From JBFXAN01 sp050184225 (lineage in GTDB: Bacteria; Chloroflexota; Dehalococcoidia; CAUJGQ01): a stretch of 63,064 bases of DNA. Position numbers and translations under genes: made by a program. Location of the stretch: the NCBI GenBank assembly GCA_050184225.1, contig JBFXAN010000016.1, forward strand, positions 1 to 63,064, in the 5' to 3' direction. The notes beneath the pieces were generated by a model. The model did no database searches, was not told where the DNA came from, and saw only the letters and a program-made list of their open reading frames with translations. This document shows, in pieces, positions 34,107 through 42,991 of the stretch (positions are counted from its first letter, which is position 1; each line of letters begins with the position of its first letter).

Positions 34107-36473
34107 CTACTGCTTCGCCATCGCGACCCGCAGGAAATCCTCGGGATCGATCAGGTGGTCGTGACTGTCGTGGCCTCCCTCCATCTCGATCCACTTGATC
34201 GTGCCGGTGAAGGCGTTGTCCCGGGCCGGATAGTCGTCGGTCACCGGCGAGAGCGCGTCCCGGCCCACGTCGGTGTACTCATAGCCGAATCCGATTCCCT
34301 CAGTGTGTTCGACTCGCCCCTCGCCGGTCTTCGTCCCGTCGACGTAGAGGGTGATGGCGCCGCCCTTGCCCAGGCCACCGCCGTCGTAGGCAAACTCCAT
34401 CCGCAGCTGATGCGTGCCGGATGGCACCGGCTGGTCCGCCCGGACGTAGGTCTGGTCGATACCGAAGAGGTTGTAGCAGAATGCCGGCCGGCCATCTTTC
34501 AAATAGAAGGACCACCCGCCCATGCCGCCGCCGAGGTTGAGAAGGACGCCGCTGGCGCCGCCGTCGGGGATCTCGACTTCGGCGGTCAGCGACCAGGAGC
34601 GGTTGCGCGAGTTGACGACGTGTTGCTCGGTGAGTGCGCCCATACCCGGCAGCAGGACCTGCTTGTCGCCGACCAAGGATGGTTTGCCACTGACTTCGGG
34701 CAGCACCCTTTCGAAGGAGCGGTCGTCCAGCGGCAGCACGTTGTAGCGGGTGGCCTCGATCAGAAACAGGCGCTGCAGCTCGTGGAGCTTGTCCGGATGC
34801 TCCATCGCCAGGTCGCGGGCCTGGGTCCAGTCGGTGCCGCCGTCGTAGAGTTCCCACACATCGTCGTCGAAGGCGATACCGACATCGCCGGTGGTTTGCC
34901 AGGGCGTGCGGTGCTTGGTCACCGCCGACCAGCCTCGGTGATAGATGCCGCGGTTGCCGAAAATCTCGAAGTACTGCGTGTCATGCCATTCGTCGGCGCC
35001 GGCATCGTCGAAGCTGTAGACCATACTGACGCCCTGCATCGGCTCCTGGGTGACCCCATTGACCTGTGTCGGTTCCGGAATCCCCGTCGCTTCGATCACC
35101 GTCGCGGCGACGTCGATCACGTGGCTGAACTGGTGGCGGATCTCGCCCTTGGCCTTGAAGCCGTTCGGCCAGCGGACGATTGTGCCGTTGCGGGTGCCGC
35201 CCCGGTGCGAGGCCACCTGTTTCGTCCACTGGTAGGGCGTGCACATCGCGTGTGCCCAGCCGACGGCGTAGTGCGGGGCCGATTCGGGCCCGCCGAGCTT
35301 CTCCAGCCGGCTGCGCAGGAACTCCGGCGTCTCCAGCGCCCCCATGCCGTTGAGGCTGATCAGCTCGTTGAAGGTGCCCTGGATCGTGCCCTCGGCTGAG
35401 GCGCCGTTGTCGCCGATGATCAGGTAGCCGAGCGTGTCGTCGAGCACGCCGAGCTCGCCGAGCGTGTCGATCAGCCGGCCGATGTGATGGTCGGTGTGTT
35501 CGAGGAAGCCGGCATAGTTCTCCATCTGACGGCGGAGGATCGGCTTCATCTCGTCGTCCGTCTCGTCCCAGGCTGGGATGACGTCGTGACGTTTGGTCAG
35601 CTCCGCGTCCGCCGGGATAACGCCGAGTTCCTTCTGGCGGGCGAAGGTCCGCTCGCGCAGCGCGTCCCAACCGTCGTCGAACGTGCCCTTGTACTTGTCC
35701 GCCCACTCCTCGGGAACGTGGTGTGGGGCATGCGTGGCGCCCGGTGCGTAGTACATGAAGAACGGCCTGTCCGGCGCCAATGCCCGCTGCTGTCGCACCC
35801 AGGTGATCGCTCTGTCCGTCATATCTTCGGTGAAGTGATACCCCTGCTCCGGTGTGCCCCACGGGTCCACACGGTTGGTTCCCTCGTGTAGTGTGGGATA
35901 CCACTGATCGGTTTCGCCGCCGAGGAAGCCGTAGAAGTACTCGAAGCCGTTGCCGGGGCTGGGCCAGCGGTCGAACGGCCCCACCGGACTCGTCTCCCAG
36001 GTCGGCACCTCGTGACACTTGCCAAAGTGCGCTGTCGCATAGCCGTTGAGCTTGAGGATCTCGGGCAGCGGCGCGCAGGTATTGGGCCGCATCGACGTGT
36101 AGCCGGGTGCGGCGGTGGCCATCTCCGTGATGCCGCCCATGCCAACCGTGTGGTGATTGCGGCCGCTGATCAGCGCCGCCCGCGTCGGTGAGCAGATCGC
36201 GGTCGTGTGGAACCGGGTGTACCTCAACCCCTCCGCCGCCAGTCGCTCCGCCGTCGGCGTGTTCACCGGCCCGCCGAAAGCGGACGAGGCGCCGAACCCA
36301 ACATCGTCGATCAACATGATCAACACGTTCGGCGCGCCGGCCGGCGGCCGCACCGGCCGGATCGGTGCGAATTTCGCCTCCCGGTCCTTGGCGTCATACA
36401 GGACCGTCCCCGCATAGCGTCGATCGGGGATCGGCAGGATCTCGCGCTGAAGGCGGTCAGATTGATCGGGCAT
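34107..36473 (-). CDS. arylsulfatase, long (AtsA/AtsD-like) form
   Basis: A 788-residue long-form sulfatase. It has a roughly 40-residue N-terminal extension before 'PNVLIMLIDDVG' (D56-D57), the formylglycine motif C94-S-P-T-R98, and later ligands 'GKCHEVPTWE', 'PHHVPEEWADKYKG' and 'LIIGDNGASAEGT'. Note GKCHE where the paralogues have GKNHN or GKWHL. A C-terminal beta-rich domain follows. No signal peptide is present. ATG 36473 was chosen for the GGTGGAG site upstream. It is the last gene of the SulP-FGE-sulfatase-sulfatase run, with a 90-nt gap from the previous sulfatase, and converges with the intact vapC. Confidence 0.91.
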   Translation of the reverse strand: MPDQSDRLQREILPIPDRRYAGTVLYDAKDREAKFAPIRPVRPPAGAPNVLIMLIDDVGFGASSAFGGPVNTPTAERLAAEGLRYTRFHTTAICSPTRAALISGRNHHTVGMGGITEMATAAPGYTSMRPNTCAPLPEILKLNGYATAHFGKCHEVPTWETSPVGPFDRWPSPGNGFEYFYGFLGGETDQWYPTLHEGTNRVDPWGTPEQGYHFTEDMTDRAITWVRQQRALAPDRPFFMYYAPGATHAPHHVPEEWADKYKGTFDDGWDALRERTFARQKELGVIPADAELTKRHDVIPAWDETDDEMKPILRRQMENYAGFLEHTDHHIGRLIDTLGELGVLDDTLGYLIIGDNGASAEGTIQGTFNELISLNGMGALETPEFLRSRLEKLGGPESAPHYAVGWAHAMCTPYQWTKQVASHRGGTRNGTIVRWPNGFKAKGEIRHQFSHVIDVAATVIEATGIPEPTQVNGVTQEPMQGVSMVYSFDDAGADEWHDTQYFEIFGNRGIYHRGWSAVTKHRTPWQTTGDVGIAFDDDVWELYDGGTDWTQARDLAMEHPDKLHELQRLFLIEATRYNVLPLDDRSFERVLPEVSGKPSLVGDKQVLLPGMGALTEQHVVNSRNRSWSLTAEVEIPDGGASGVLLNLGGGMGGWSFYLKDGRPAFCYNLFGIDQTYVRADQPVPSGTHQLRMEFAYDGGGLGKGGAITLYVDGTKTGEGRVEHTEGIGFGYEYTDVGRDALSPVTDDYPARDNAFTGTIKWIEMEGGHDSHDHLIDPEDFLRVAMAKQ

Positions 36474-36563
36474 CTGCTTGCTCCACCTTGGTAGTGTTGG
36501 CTCCGGCACCATCGTCATTGGGTACATGCACAATGCATAGGAAGCCGATGTGGCCCGGAGGGC

Positions 36564-38906
36564 TCACTCTCGGGCCATCATCGCGACGGCCTCGCGCTCG
36601 ATATCGACGACGGGCTCGCCGGAGACGTCCACGATCACCTGCTTGATCGTGCCGCCGGTGAAGGCATACGGCCGCTCACCCGCATAGTCATCGGTGACCG
36701 GTTCGCCGGGGTCCTTGCCGATGTTGAGACCCTCCCCCACCAGCGAGAAATTCCCCGGTTGCGTCTGGATCCGGCCCGACCCCACCGGCTCGTCGTTGAT
36801 GTAGAGGGTGAGGGTGCCCTGGGTCGGCCGGCTGTCGCCTTCCTTCACGAAGGCCGCTGACAGCATCACCTGGCCGGCCGGCAGATCCCGCGTCGCCGTG
36901 ATCTTCTGCTCCAGGCTGCCGACGTAGCTGTAGAAGTACGTCAGCTTCCGGTCCTTGACGTAGAGCGAGTGTCCGCCAAAGCGTGCTCCCTGGGAGAAGA
37001 GCACGCCCTCGGCGTCAGCCGACGTGATGTCCACGTCCGCTACGATCGTGTAGCTGCGGTTGCGAATGTTGACCGCGGCCGTTTCCGGCACTTCAGCTGT
37101 GCCCGGATAGTAGATATAGCGGCCGCGTTCTGGGACAACCTGCGGCCTGCTTGGGTCGGCCAGGATCTCGACGGCGGTCCGGTCGTCGATCGGCAGGCCA
37201 CGGTATTGGCCCGCCGCATAGAACCAGAGTTGGACCAACTCCTGGACCTTGCCCGGGTGCTCGTCCGCCAGGTCATGCATCTCGGTCCGGTCTTCCTCGG
37301 TGTTGTACAGTTCCCAGCGGTCGTGCTCGAAGTTCGCCCAGCCGGCGATCGTCGGGTGGACGGCGACCGCCTTCCAGCCCTTGTGCCAGATTGCGCGGGA
37401 GCCGAGCATCGTGAAGAACGCCGTCTCCTTCGGCGTCGGCGCGTTCGCGTCGTCGAAGGTTGAGCGGAGGCTGACCCCTTCCAGCGGCACCTGCGGGAAC
37501 CCCTTGACCTCCTCCGGCAGCGTCACGCCGAGGCAGTCGTAAAGCGTCGGCACGATGTCGGTTGCGTGGGCGTACTGGTGGCGGATCTCGCCCCTCGCAT
37601 TGATTCCCTTCGGCCAGGAAACGATCAGCGGGTCGGCGGTACCGCCCTCGAAGTTGTAGCGCTTCCACATCTTGAACGGTGTGTTGAACGCCCACGCCCA
37701 GCCCGTTGGGTAGTGGTTGTACGTTGCCGGGCTGCCCAGATCGTCCAGGTAGTGCAGGTTCTCTTCGATGTCGTCCGGGATGCTGTTGAAGAACTTATTC
37801 TCGTTGACCGACCCGTTCGGCCCGCCTTCACCGCTGGCGCCGTTGTCCGAGACGAAGACCACGATCGTGTTGTCGAGTTGCCCTGTCGCTTCGAGATAAT
37901 CGAGCAGCCGCCCGATCTCGTGGTCCGTGTGCGAGAGGAAACCCGCGTAGACCTCGGCCATCCGCGCAAAGAGCTTCTTCTCATCCTCCGACAGTGCGTC
38001 CCAGGGCCGGACGACATCGACCGGGTTCCACGGCTTGCCATCGACGCTTTGTTCCTCGATGTATGGATTGATCGGCGACAGCACGGCGTTCGCCGGCATG
38101 ATGCCCATCTGCTTTTGACGTTCGAACACGAGCTCGCGGTACTGCTCGTAGCCCATGTCGAACCTGCCCTTGTACTTCTCGATCCACTCCTTCGGCGCGT
38201 GATGGGGTGCGTGGCAGGCGCCGGGGCAGAAGTACATGAAGAACGGCTTCTCTGGTGCGATCACCTTCGCGTCCTTGATGAACTCGATCGCCTTGTCAGT
38301 CAAATCCGTGGTCAGGTGGTAACCGTCCTCCGGCCACGCCGGTTGCTCGACCGGGTGGTTGTCGTAGATCAGGTCCGGATACCACTGGTTGGTTTCGCCG
38401 CCGAGGAAGCCGTAGTAGCGTTCGAAACCACGCCCGACCGGCCAGTTGCGCTTGGTCGAGGCCATGTTCATCTCGTCGGACGGACAGAGGTGCCACTTGC
38501 CGAGCATGTACGTGTTCCAGCCGCGCTCGCCGAGCACCTCGGCGATCGTGGCGCACTCGAACGGGATATGGCCGTTCGAGCCGGGGAAGCCGGAGGTCGC
38601 TTCGGCGATGCAGGCCATGCCGTTGGTCGTGTGGTTGCGCCCGGTCAGGAGGGACGAGCGCGTCGGTGAGCAGAGTGCCGTGGTGTGCCAGTTCGTGTAG
38701 GTGAGGCCCCGCGCCGCGAGCCGGTTGATGTTCGGCGTCTCGATCAACCCGCCCCACGGCTCCATTGCCGAGAAGCCGACGTCGTCGAGGACGATGTAGA
38801 GCACGCTCGGCGCGCCCTCCGACGCCTGGGGCTGCATATACGGCGTCCAATCCGGCGTGGACTCCCGAATGTCGATGTTGATTACACCGGAGAAGGTCTT
38901 CGCCAC
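36564..38906 (-). CDS. arylsulfatase, long (AtsA/AtsD-like) form
   Basis: A 780-residue paralogue of the sulfatase at 28438; the N-terminus aligns almost residue for residue ('AKTFSGVINIDIRESTPDW' against 'PKPFTGEIKLDVRDSTADW'). Metal ligands are D41-D42 and the formylglycine motif is C79-S-P-T-R83. 'GKWHL', 'PHHAPKEWIEKYKG' and 'FVSDNGASGEGGPNGS' supply the other ligands. It has a C-terminal beta-rich domain and no signal peptide. It starts at GTG 38906 with CAGGAG upstream, 51 nt after the FGE gene stop, so activating enzyme and target are probably translated from one mRNA. Confidence 0.92.
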   Translation of the reverse strand: MAKTFSGVINIDIRESTPDWTPYMQPQASEGAPSVLYIVLDDVGFSAMEPWGGLIETPNINRLAARGLTYTNWHTTALCSPTRSSLLTGRNHTTNGMACIAEATSGFPGSNGHIPFECATIAEVLGERGWNTYMLGKWHLCPSDEMNMASTKRNWPVGRGFERYYGFLGGETNQWYPDLIYDNHPVEQPAWPEDGYHLTTDLTDKAIEFIKDAKVIAPEKPFFMYFCPGACHAPHHAPKEWIEKYKGRFDMGYEQYRELVFERQKQMGIMPANAVLSPINPYIEEQSVDGKPWNPVDVVRPWDALSEDEKKLFARMAEVYAGFLSHTDHEIGRLLDYLEATGQLDNTIVVFVSDNGASGEGGPNGSVNENKFFNSIPDDIEENLHYLDDLGSPATYNHYPTGWAWAFNTPFKMWKRYNFEGGTADPLIVSWPKGINARGEIRHQYAHATDIVPTLYDCLGVTLPEEVKGFPQVPLEGVSLRSTFDDANAPTPKETAFFTMLGSRAIWHKGWKAVAVHPTIAGWANFEHDRWELYNTEEDRTEMHDLADEHPGKVQELVQLWFYAAGQYRGLPIDDRTAVEILADPSRPQVVPERGRYIYYPGTAEVPETAAVNIRNRSYTIVADVDITSADAEGVLFSQGARFGGHSLYVKDRKLTYFYSYVGSLEQKITATRDLPAGQVMLSAAFVKEGDSRPTQGTLTLYINDEPVGSGRIQTQPGNFSLVGEGLNIGKDPGEPVTDDYAGERPYAFTGGTIKQVIVDVSGEPVVDIEREAVAMMARE

Positions 38907-38957
38907 GGTACAACTCCTGATAAACTGCGGCCCTCGCCGACGATGAGTGAAGTCAAC

Positions 38958-39947
38958 TCACTCACTCCCAGACACGCGCACGATGCAGCGGAAGCCGATG
39001 TGCGCCGTTGAGGTTTCCACCGATTCACCCTGGCGGGCGGCGGGGCGATACCGCAGGCAGTAGTTCGGCGCGCAGAGGTGGGAACCGCCCTTCACCACGC
39101 GCCGGGGGATGTGCGCGCCGGGCTGGCCGAGGTCGTAGCTCTGGTCCGGTGAGACGATGCGCGGATTGTGCGGCGTGCAGCATGCCTTCTCCGGCTCATC
39201 CGGGTGGCGCGGCGTGAAGAAGTCGCTCGTCCACTCCCAGACGTTGCCCGCCATGTCGAACAGCCCGTAGCCGTTCGGCGGGAACGACCCGACCGGCGAG
39301 GTGCCGACATAGCCGTCGAGCTCGAGGTTCTGCCAGGGGAACTCCCCCTGCCAGGTGTTGGCGAGCATCTTGCCCTTCGGCGCGAACTCGTCGCCCCAGA
39401 CGAACGCCTTACCATCGAGCCCGCCGCGGGCCGCCATCTCCCACTCGGCCTCGGTCGCCAGCGACTTGCCCGCCCAGGCGGCATACGCCTCCGCGTCTTC
39501 ATAGGCGACGTGGACGACCGGGTGCCGGTCGCGTCCGTTCAGGGTGCTGCCCGGCCCTTCCGGATGCTTCCAGCACGTCCCGGGAACATACTCCCACCAA
39601 TTGCGATAGTCGTTCAGATTCACCGGGCCGCGCGAGCGGCGAAAGACGAGCGAGCCGGGCACGAGCAGCGCCGGATCGGCGTCGGGATAGTCCACCGGGT
39701 TCAGCGGACGCTCGGCGACGGTGACGTAGCTGGTTTCCTTGACGAATCGGCGGAACTCGATGTTTGTCACCGTGTGTTGGTCCATCCAGAAGCCATCGAC
39801 GGTGATGTGATGCACCGGCCGTTCTTCCGGGTAGAAATTCTCCGATCCCATCAGGAAGGCGCCGCCCGGTATCCAGACCATCCGCTTGTGTGGCGGCGGT
39901 CCCGGCGCGGCGTTGGTCGTGCTGCCGATCGATGTCGTGTTCGTCAT
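38958..39947 (-). CDS. formylglycine-generating enzyme (sulfatase-modifying factor)
   Basis: A 329-residue FGE-sulfatase-domain protein. It carries the copper-binding cysteine pair C292 and C297 in 'GGSHLCAPNYCLRYRPAARQ', matching C336/C341 of human SUMF1 and the equivalent pair in bacterial FGEs. Also present are the family blocks 'WIPGGAFLMGS', 'HPVVHVAYEDAEAYAAWAGKSLATEAEWE', 'YGLFDMAGNVWEWTSDFF' and a C-terminal 'GFRC'. It oxidises the Cys of CxPxR/CxAxR sulfatase motifs to formylglycine using O2. It lies directly before two sulfatase genes and overlaps the SulP gene by 4 nt (ATGA). The retained cysteines mark it as a true FGE rather than an ergothioneine-type or nonenzymatic homologue. 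Confidence 0.93.
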   Translation of the reverse strand: MTNTTSIGSTTNAAPGPPPHKRMVWIPGGAFLMGSENFYPEERPVHHITVDGFWMDQHTVTNIEFRRFVKETSYVTVAERPLNPVDYPDADPALLVPGSLVFRRSRGPVNLNDYRNWWEYVPGTCWKHPEGPGSTLNGRDRHPVVHVAYEDAEAYAAWAGKSLATEAEWEMAARGGLDGKAFVWGDEFAPKGKMLANTWQGEFPWQNLELDGYVGTSPVGSFPPNGYGLFDMAGNVWEWTSDFFTPRHPDEPEKACCTPHNPRIVSPDQSYDLGQPGAHIPRRVVKGGSHLCAPNYCLRYRPAARQGESVETSTAHIGFRCIVRVSGSE

Positions 39948-41671
39948 GATGAAGTCTCCGAAGGTTTTGCCGATTCAGACGTCGCGGCATTTCCCGCCGC
40001 GAGCGCCGCTTGCACAGCATCCTCCACCGTCGGGAAGATGTGAGTGAGGTGCCTGGCGTCGTCGGCGCTGCGGAGCACATCCCGCACCTGGCCGATCTCC
40101 CGTGCAACATACAGACCGATGCCGTCGCGTTCGAGATCGTCGGCCAGCTCGACGAGCATCTTCGCCGCCGTCACGTCAACGTATGGCATCGTCTCTCCGT
40201 CGAGGACGATCGCTGTCGTTCCCTCCGCCCCCGCGTGCTGGCGCACGACCGCCCGCACCGTATCGGCGTTGGCGAAGAAGAGGCCGCCCTCGATCCGCAG
40301 AACGGTGACACCGGACGTTCGCTGATTCTCTTGGTGACGCTCGACATCGGCGTACTGATCGGCGCTGCCCGGCACTTTGCCGAGCACGGCGACGTGCGGA
40401 CGCGAGGCGCGATAGAGGAGGAGTACCAACGCAACGAAGATGCCGATGAAAAGCCCCGGCAACGTGTCGAACACGAGTACGCCGATCATCGCGGCCAGCG
40501 CGGCGAGAAAGTCGGGACGCGCGGCGACTCCGTAAATCCGGCCGAGCCGCCGCGTGTAGGTGCGATACAACCGAATCAGTGAGCGGTAATCGACCAGCTC
40601 GACCAGCGCCGCGATCACCACCGCCGCGAGCGTTGCCTCTGGTAGCTCTTCGAACAGCCCGGTGAGAAAGAGCAGCGTGATCACGGTGAGTACGGCGACG
40701 AACAGTCCGGAGATCTGACTCTTCGCCCCGGCGCCGGCGTTGACCGCCGTCTTGGAGAGGCTGCCGTTGACGACCATGCCGCCGGAGAGACCGGCGCCGA
40801 CGTTGGCGACGCCGAGGCCGAGCAGTTCGTGGTTGGGATCGATCTCGTAGTGCTCCCTGGTGGCATAGGTCTTGGCCGCGCCGAGCCCTTCCGCAAAGCC
40901 GACGAGCATGACGCCGAGCGCGCTCGCCGACAGCACCCCATAATCCTGCAGCGACACATCGGGCAGGCCGAACGAGGGCAGACCGCTGTCGATCTCACCG
41001 ACGATCGCGACGCCGCGAGAGTCGAGATTGAAGAGAACGACAGCGAGGATGCCGACGAGAACGGCGACCAATGACCCCGGAACGACGGGAAGCAACTCCT
41101 TCAATCCCACCACGATCGCCAGTGCGATCAGCCCGACCAGGAGTGTCCAGCCGTTCGTCTCGTCGAGGTTCTGGAGGAAATGCCAGAGTTGCTCGAAAAA
41201 ATTGCCCTCGCCCTTCTCGATACCGAACAGCTTGGGCAATTGTCCGGCGATGATCGTCAGGGCAAGTCCGATGATGAATCCTTTGAGCACCGGCTCCGAG
41301 ACGAAGCTGGCGAGGAAGCCGAGCCGCAGCAGACCGGCGACGAGGGCGGCGACGCCAACGCTGATCGCCAGGGCCGTCGTCAGCGTGACGAATTCGGGCG
41401 ACCCCGGTGTTACGACTTCCGCGACCGCCGCCGCTGAAAGCGCCGCCGTGGCGGCCATCGGCCCGACGACGAGATGCCGGGAGCTGCCAAACACGGCATA
41501 GAGCACCAGGGCAGGCGGCGCCGCGTAGAGGCCGACGACCGGCGAGACGCCGGCGATCGTGGCGTAGGCCAGCGCCTCTGGCACGAGCACTGCCCAGACC
41601 GTGAGCCCGGCGATCACGTCGCCGCGTAGCCAGGACCGGTCGTATCCGCGAAGCGACGGAAAGAAGTTCAT
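39944..41671 (-). CDS. SulP-family anion transporter with STAS domain
   Basis: A 575-residue SulP/SLC26 transporter, closer in motifs to the one at 24444 than to that at 26154. It has 'LRGDVIAGLTVWAVLVPEALAYATIAGVSPVVGLYA', 'HLVVGPMAATAALSAAAV', 'REHYEIDPNHELLGLGVANVGAGLSGGMVVNGSLSKTAVN', and a STAS domain at about 450-560 ('VTVLRIEGGLFFANADTV', 'IVLDGETMPYVDVTAAKMLVEL'). ATG 41671 gives the standard N-terminus. Its stop overlaps the FGE start, which ties an anion transporter directly to sulfatase maturation. Sulfate, or the sulfate ester itself, is the likely cargo, inferred from context. Confidence 0.9.
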   Translation of the reverse strand: MNFFPSLRGYDRSWLRGDVIAGLTVWAVLVPEALAYATIAGVSPVVGLYAAPPALVLYAVFGSSRHLVVGPMAATAALSAAAVAEVVTPGSPEFVTLTTALAISVGVAALVAGLLRLGFLASFVSEPVLKGFIIGLALTIIAGQLPKLFGIEKGEGNFFEQLWHFLQNLDETNGWTLLVGLIALAIVVGLKELLPVVPGSLVAVLVGILAVVLFNLDSRGVAIVGEIDSGLPSFGLPDVSLQDYGVLSASALGVMLVGFAEGLGAAKTYATREHYEIDPNHELLGLGVANVGAGLSGGMVVNGSLSKTAVNAGAGAKSQISGLFVAVLTVITLLFLTGLFEELPEATLAAVVIAALVELVDYRSLIRLYRTYTRRLGRIYGVAARPDFLAALAAMIGVLVFDTLPGLFIGIFVALVLLLYRASRPHVAVLGKVPGSADQYADVERHQENQRTSGVTVLRIEGGLFFANADTVRAVVRQHAGAEGTTAIVLDGETMPYVDVTAAKMLVELADDLERDGIGLYVAREIGQVRDVLRSADDARHLTHIFPTVEDAVQAALAAGNAATSESAKPSETSS

Positions 41672-41690
41672 GGCGTGTCCCAGACCACGG

Positions 41691-42092
41691 CTATGGACAC
41701 CCCGCCCCAACCGCCTCGATCAGTTGCTGCGCTGCCGTCACAACCTGCTGCAACGCATCGGCAAACTGGGACGCTCGCTCGGTCAATGGCATTCCCTCGG
41801 TATCCCGAATCGAGGTACTCACGTTGTCCAGCGCGGTTCGGAGCGCGGTCGTCTCGTCACGGAACTCCGCTTCCGCTGCATCGGCCAATTCCGTGAGATC
41901 CTGACGCAATTGGTTCAACGGCGACCGCAAGGCGTTTGTGCCTTGCTGGATCACGTTCACGTCAAGCACCAGGTCCAGCGATCGCCGTACATCGTCGCGC
42001 GCTTCGCAAACGCTCTCGGAAGTGTTTGTGTCACAACCGATAGGAAGCAACCCGGCCAGCAGAATGGCCAGAACCATTGGCACACGCAGCAT
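41691..42092 (-). CDS. small lipoprotein, paralogue of 47102-47503
   Basis: A 133-residue secreted protein. The N-terminal 'MLRVPMVLAILLAGLLPIGC' is a lipoprotein-like signal with Cys at 20, although the lipobox (PIG-C) is imperfect. The mature part is helical and coiled-coil-like ('LNQLRQDLTELADAAEAEF', 'ALDNVSTSIRD'). A Cys about a dozen residues into the mature part ('SVCEARDDVRRSL') and another near the C-terminus ('GAGCP') could form a disulfide. GGAGGGAG precedes ATG 42092. It is 19 nt upstream of the SulP start and is probably the first gene of the SulP-FGE-sulfatase operon. No family is recognised. Confidence 0.72.
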   Translation of the reverse strand: MLRVPMVLAILLAGLLPIGCDTNTSESVCEARDDVRRSLDLVLDVNVIQQGTNALRSPLNQLRQDLTELADAAEAEFRDETTALRTALDNVSTSIRDTEGMPLTERASQFADALQQVVTAAQQLIEAVGAGCP

Positions 42093-42317
42093 CCCGCTCC
42101 CTCCTACTCTGATCGGTGGCTCAAGGTTCCTGAACCACTCTACGCCTGAGCGGGCGTATGGTGTCTGAAACGCGCCGAAGGCCGCATCGTCTGTGCAGAT
42201 CTCAGACTCATCCGATTGCGGGCGGCAGACCATCGGGTGATGACTGTATCCCAACCACGGAAGAACCTGTAAAGCACCTTGGGTTCCGATGATTCAGAAC
42301 CGGCAAGAGAGACGGCA

Positions 42318-42350
42318 CTGCCTCTGCGTTGACGGTCGACGCAGAGGCAG
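42318..42350 (-). terminator. 12-bp hairpin 3' of DUF1269 gene
   Basis: The arms 42318-42329 (CTGCCTCTGCGT) and 42339-42350 are exact complements with a 9-nt loop, 31 nt beyond the stop of the 42382-42885 gene. No U-run follows. The CCTCTGCGT core is shared with the family A palindromes, possibly by chance. Confidence 0.45.
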
Positions 42351-42381
42351 GTCAGGTTTGCGATCGATAAACCGATTGCGC

Positions 42382-42885
42382 TTAGCTTGCCGGCGTCTGC
42401 GCACCCTTGAGCGCTGCCTGCAGCTTCTCCTCGGCGTCATGCGGCAGATTAGTCTGCAACACCTCTCCACCGAATTGCTTGAGCCCGTCGGTAAACCGAT
42501 CGGTCGTTGCGCCGGAGATCAGCATGAACACCGCCGAGCTGCCCGGCTTCATCTTCTCGCTGATGCCCTTGACGAAGCTCTCGTCAAGACCGATCTGGGT
42601 AAAGTGGCCGAAGAGTGCGCCGAGCCCGGCCCCGATCGCCACACCAAGGACCGGAACAAAGAAGATCAAGCCGAAGAGCAGACCCCAGAACGCCCCCCAG
42701 GTCGCTTCCGCGCCGGTGAGGCGCTCGACATTGTGGACCTTGACCTTCCCGTCCGGATCCTTCGTTGCGTAGACGGCGCTCTGCAGATTGACGAGATACT
42801 CCTTCTCCATTGACTCCAGACCATTCATGGCCCGCTCAGCCGTTCCCTCGTCGGGGTACACAATCGAAACCAGCGTACTCGCCAT
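42382..42885 (-). CDS. DUF1269 protein with glycine-zipper membrane segment
   Basis: A 167-residue COG4803/DUF1269 protein. The N-terminal 'TLVSIVYPDEGTAERAMNGLESMEKEYLVNLQSAVYATKDPDGKVKVH' leads into a Gly-zipper hydrophobic stretch (about 65-92, 'GAFWGLLFGLIFFVPVLGVAIGAGLGALFG') that may insert in a membrane. The C-terminal 'MKPGSSAVFMLISGATTDRFTDGLKQFGGEVLQTNLPHDAEEKLQAAL' is the family ending. GGAGGAG precedes ATG 42885. The family is linked to general stress regulons but has no known mechanism. Four more relatives lie in this window. Confidence 0.85.
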   Translation of the reverse strand: MASTLVSIVYPDEGTAERAMNGLESMEKEYLVNLQSAVYATKDPDGKVKVHNVERLTGAEATWGAFWGLLFGLIFFVPVLGVAIGAGLGALFGHFTQIGLDESFVKGISEKMKPGSSAVFMLISGATTDRFTDGLKQFGGEVLQTNLPHDAEEKLQAALKGAQTPAS

Positions 42886-42991
42886 ATCGCTCCTCCTTCG
42901 GACAACTGCATTGACGCCATGTGGCCTGGCCGCGCTTGGGCGACGCTTGCCGTCATCGCTGACCACCGATTTGGGGCCGTTACCGAGTCCA

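Noticed and set aside
28438..38906. assembly duplication of sulfatase genes
   Set aside because: The long sulfatases differ throughout (lengths 779, 780, 788; distinct GKNHN/GKWHL/GKCHE ligands), so they are true paralogues rather than a collapsed or duplicated contig.
42318..42350. fourth family A palindrome
   Set aside because: Shares only the CCTCTGCGT core with family A; arms are 12 bp and lack the CACAGAGA part, so similarity may be chance.
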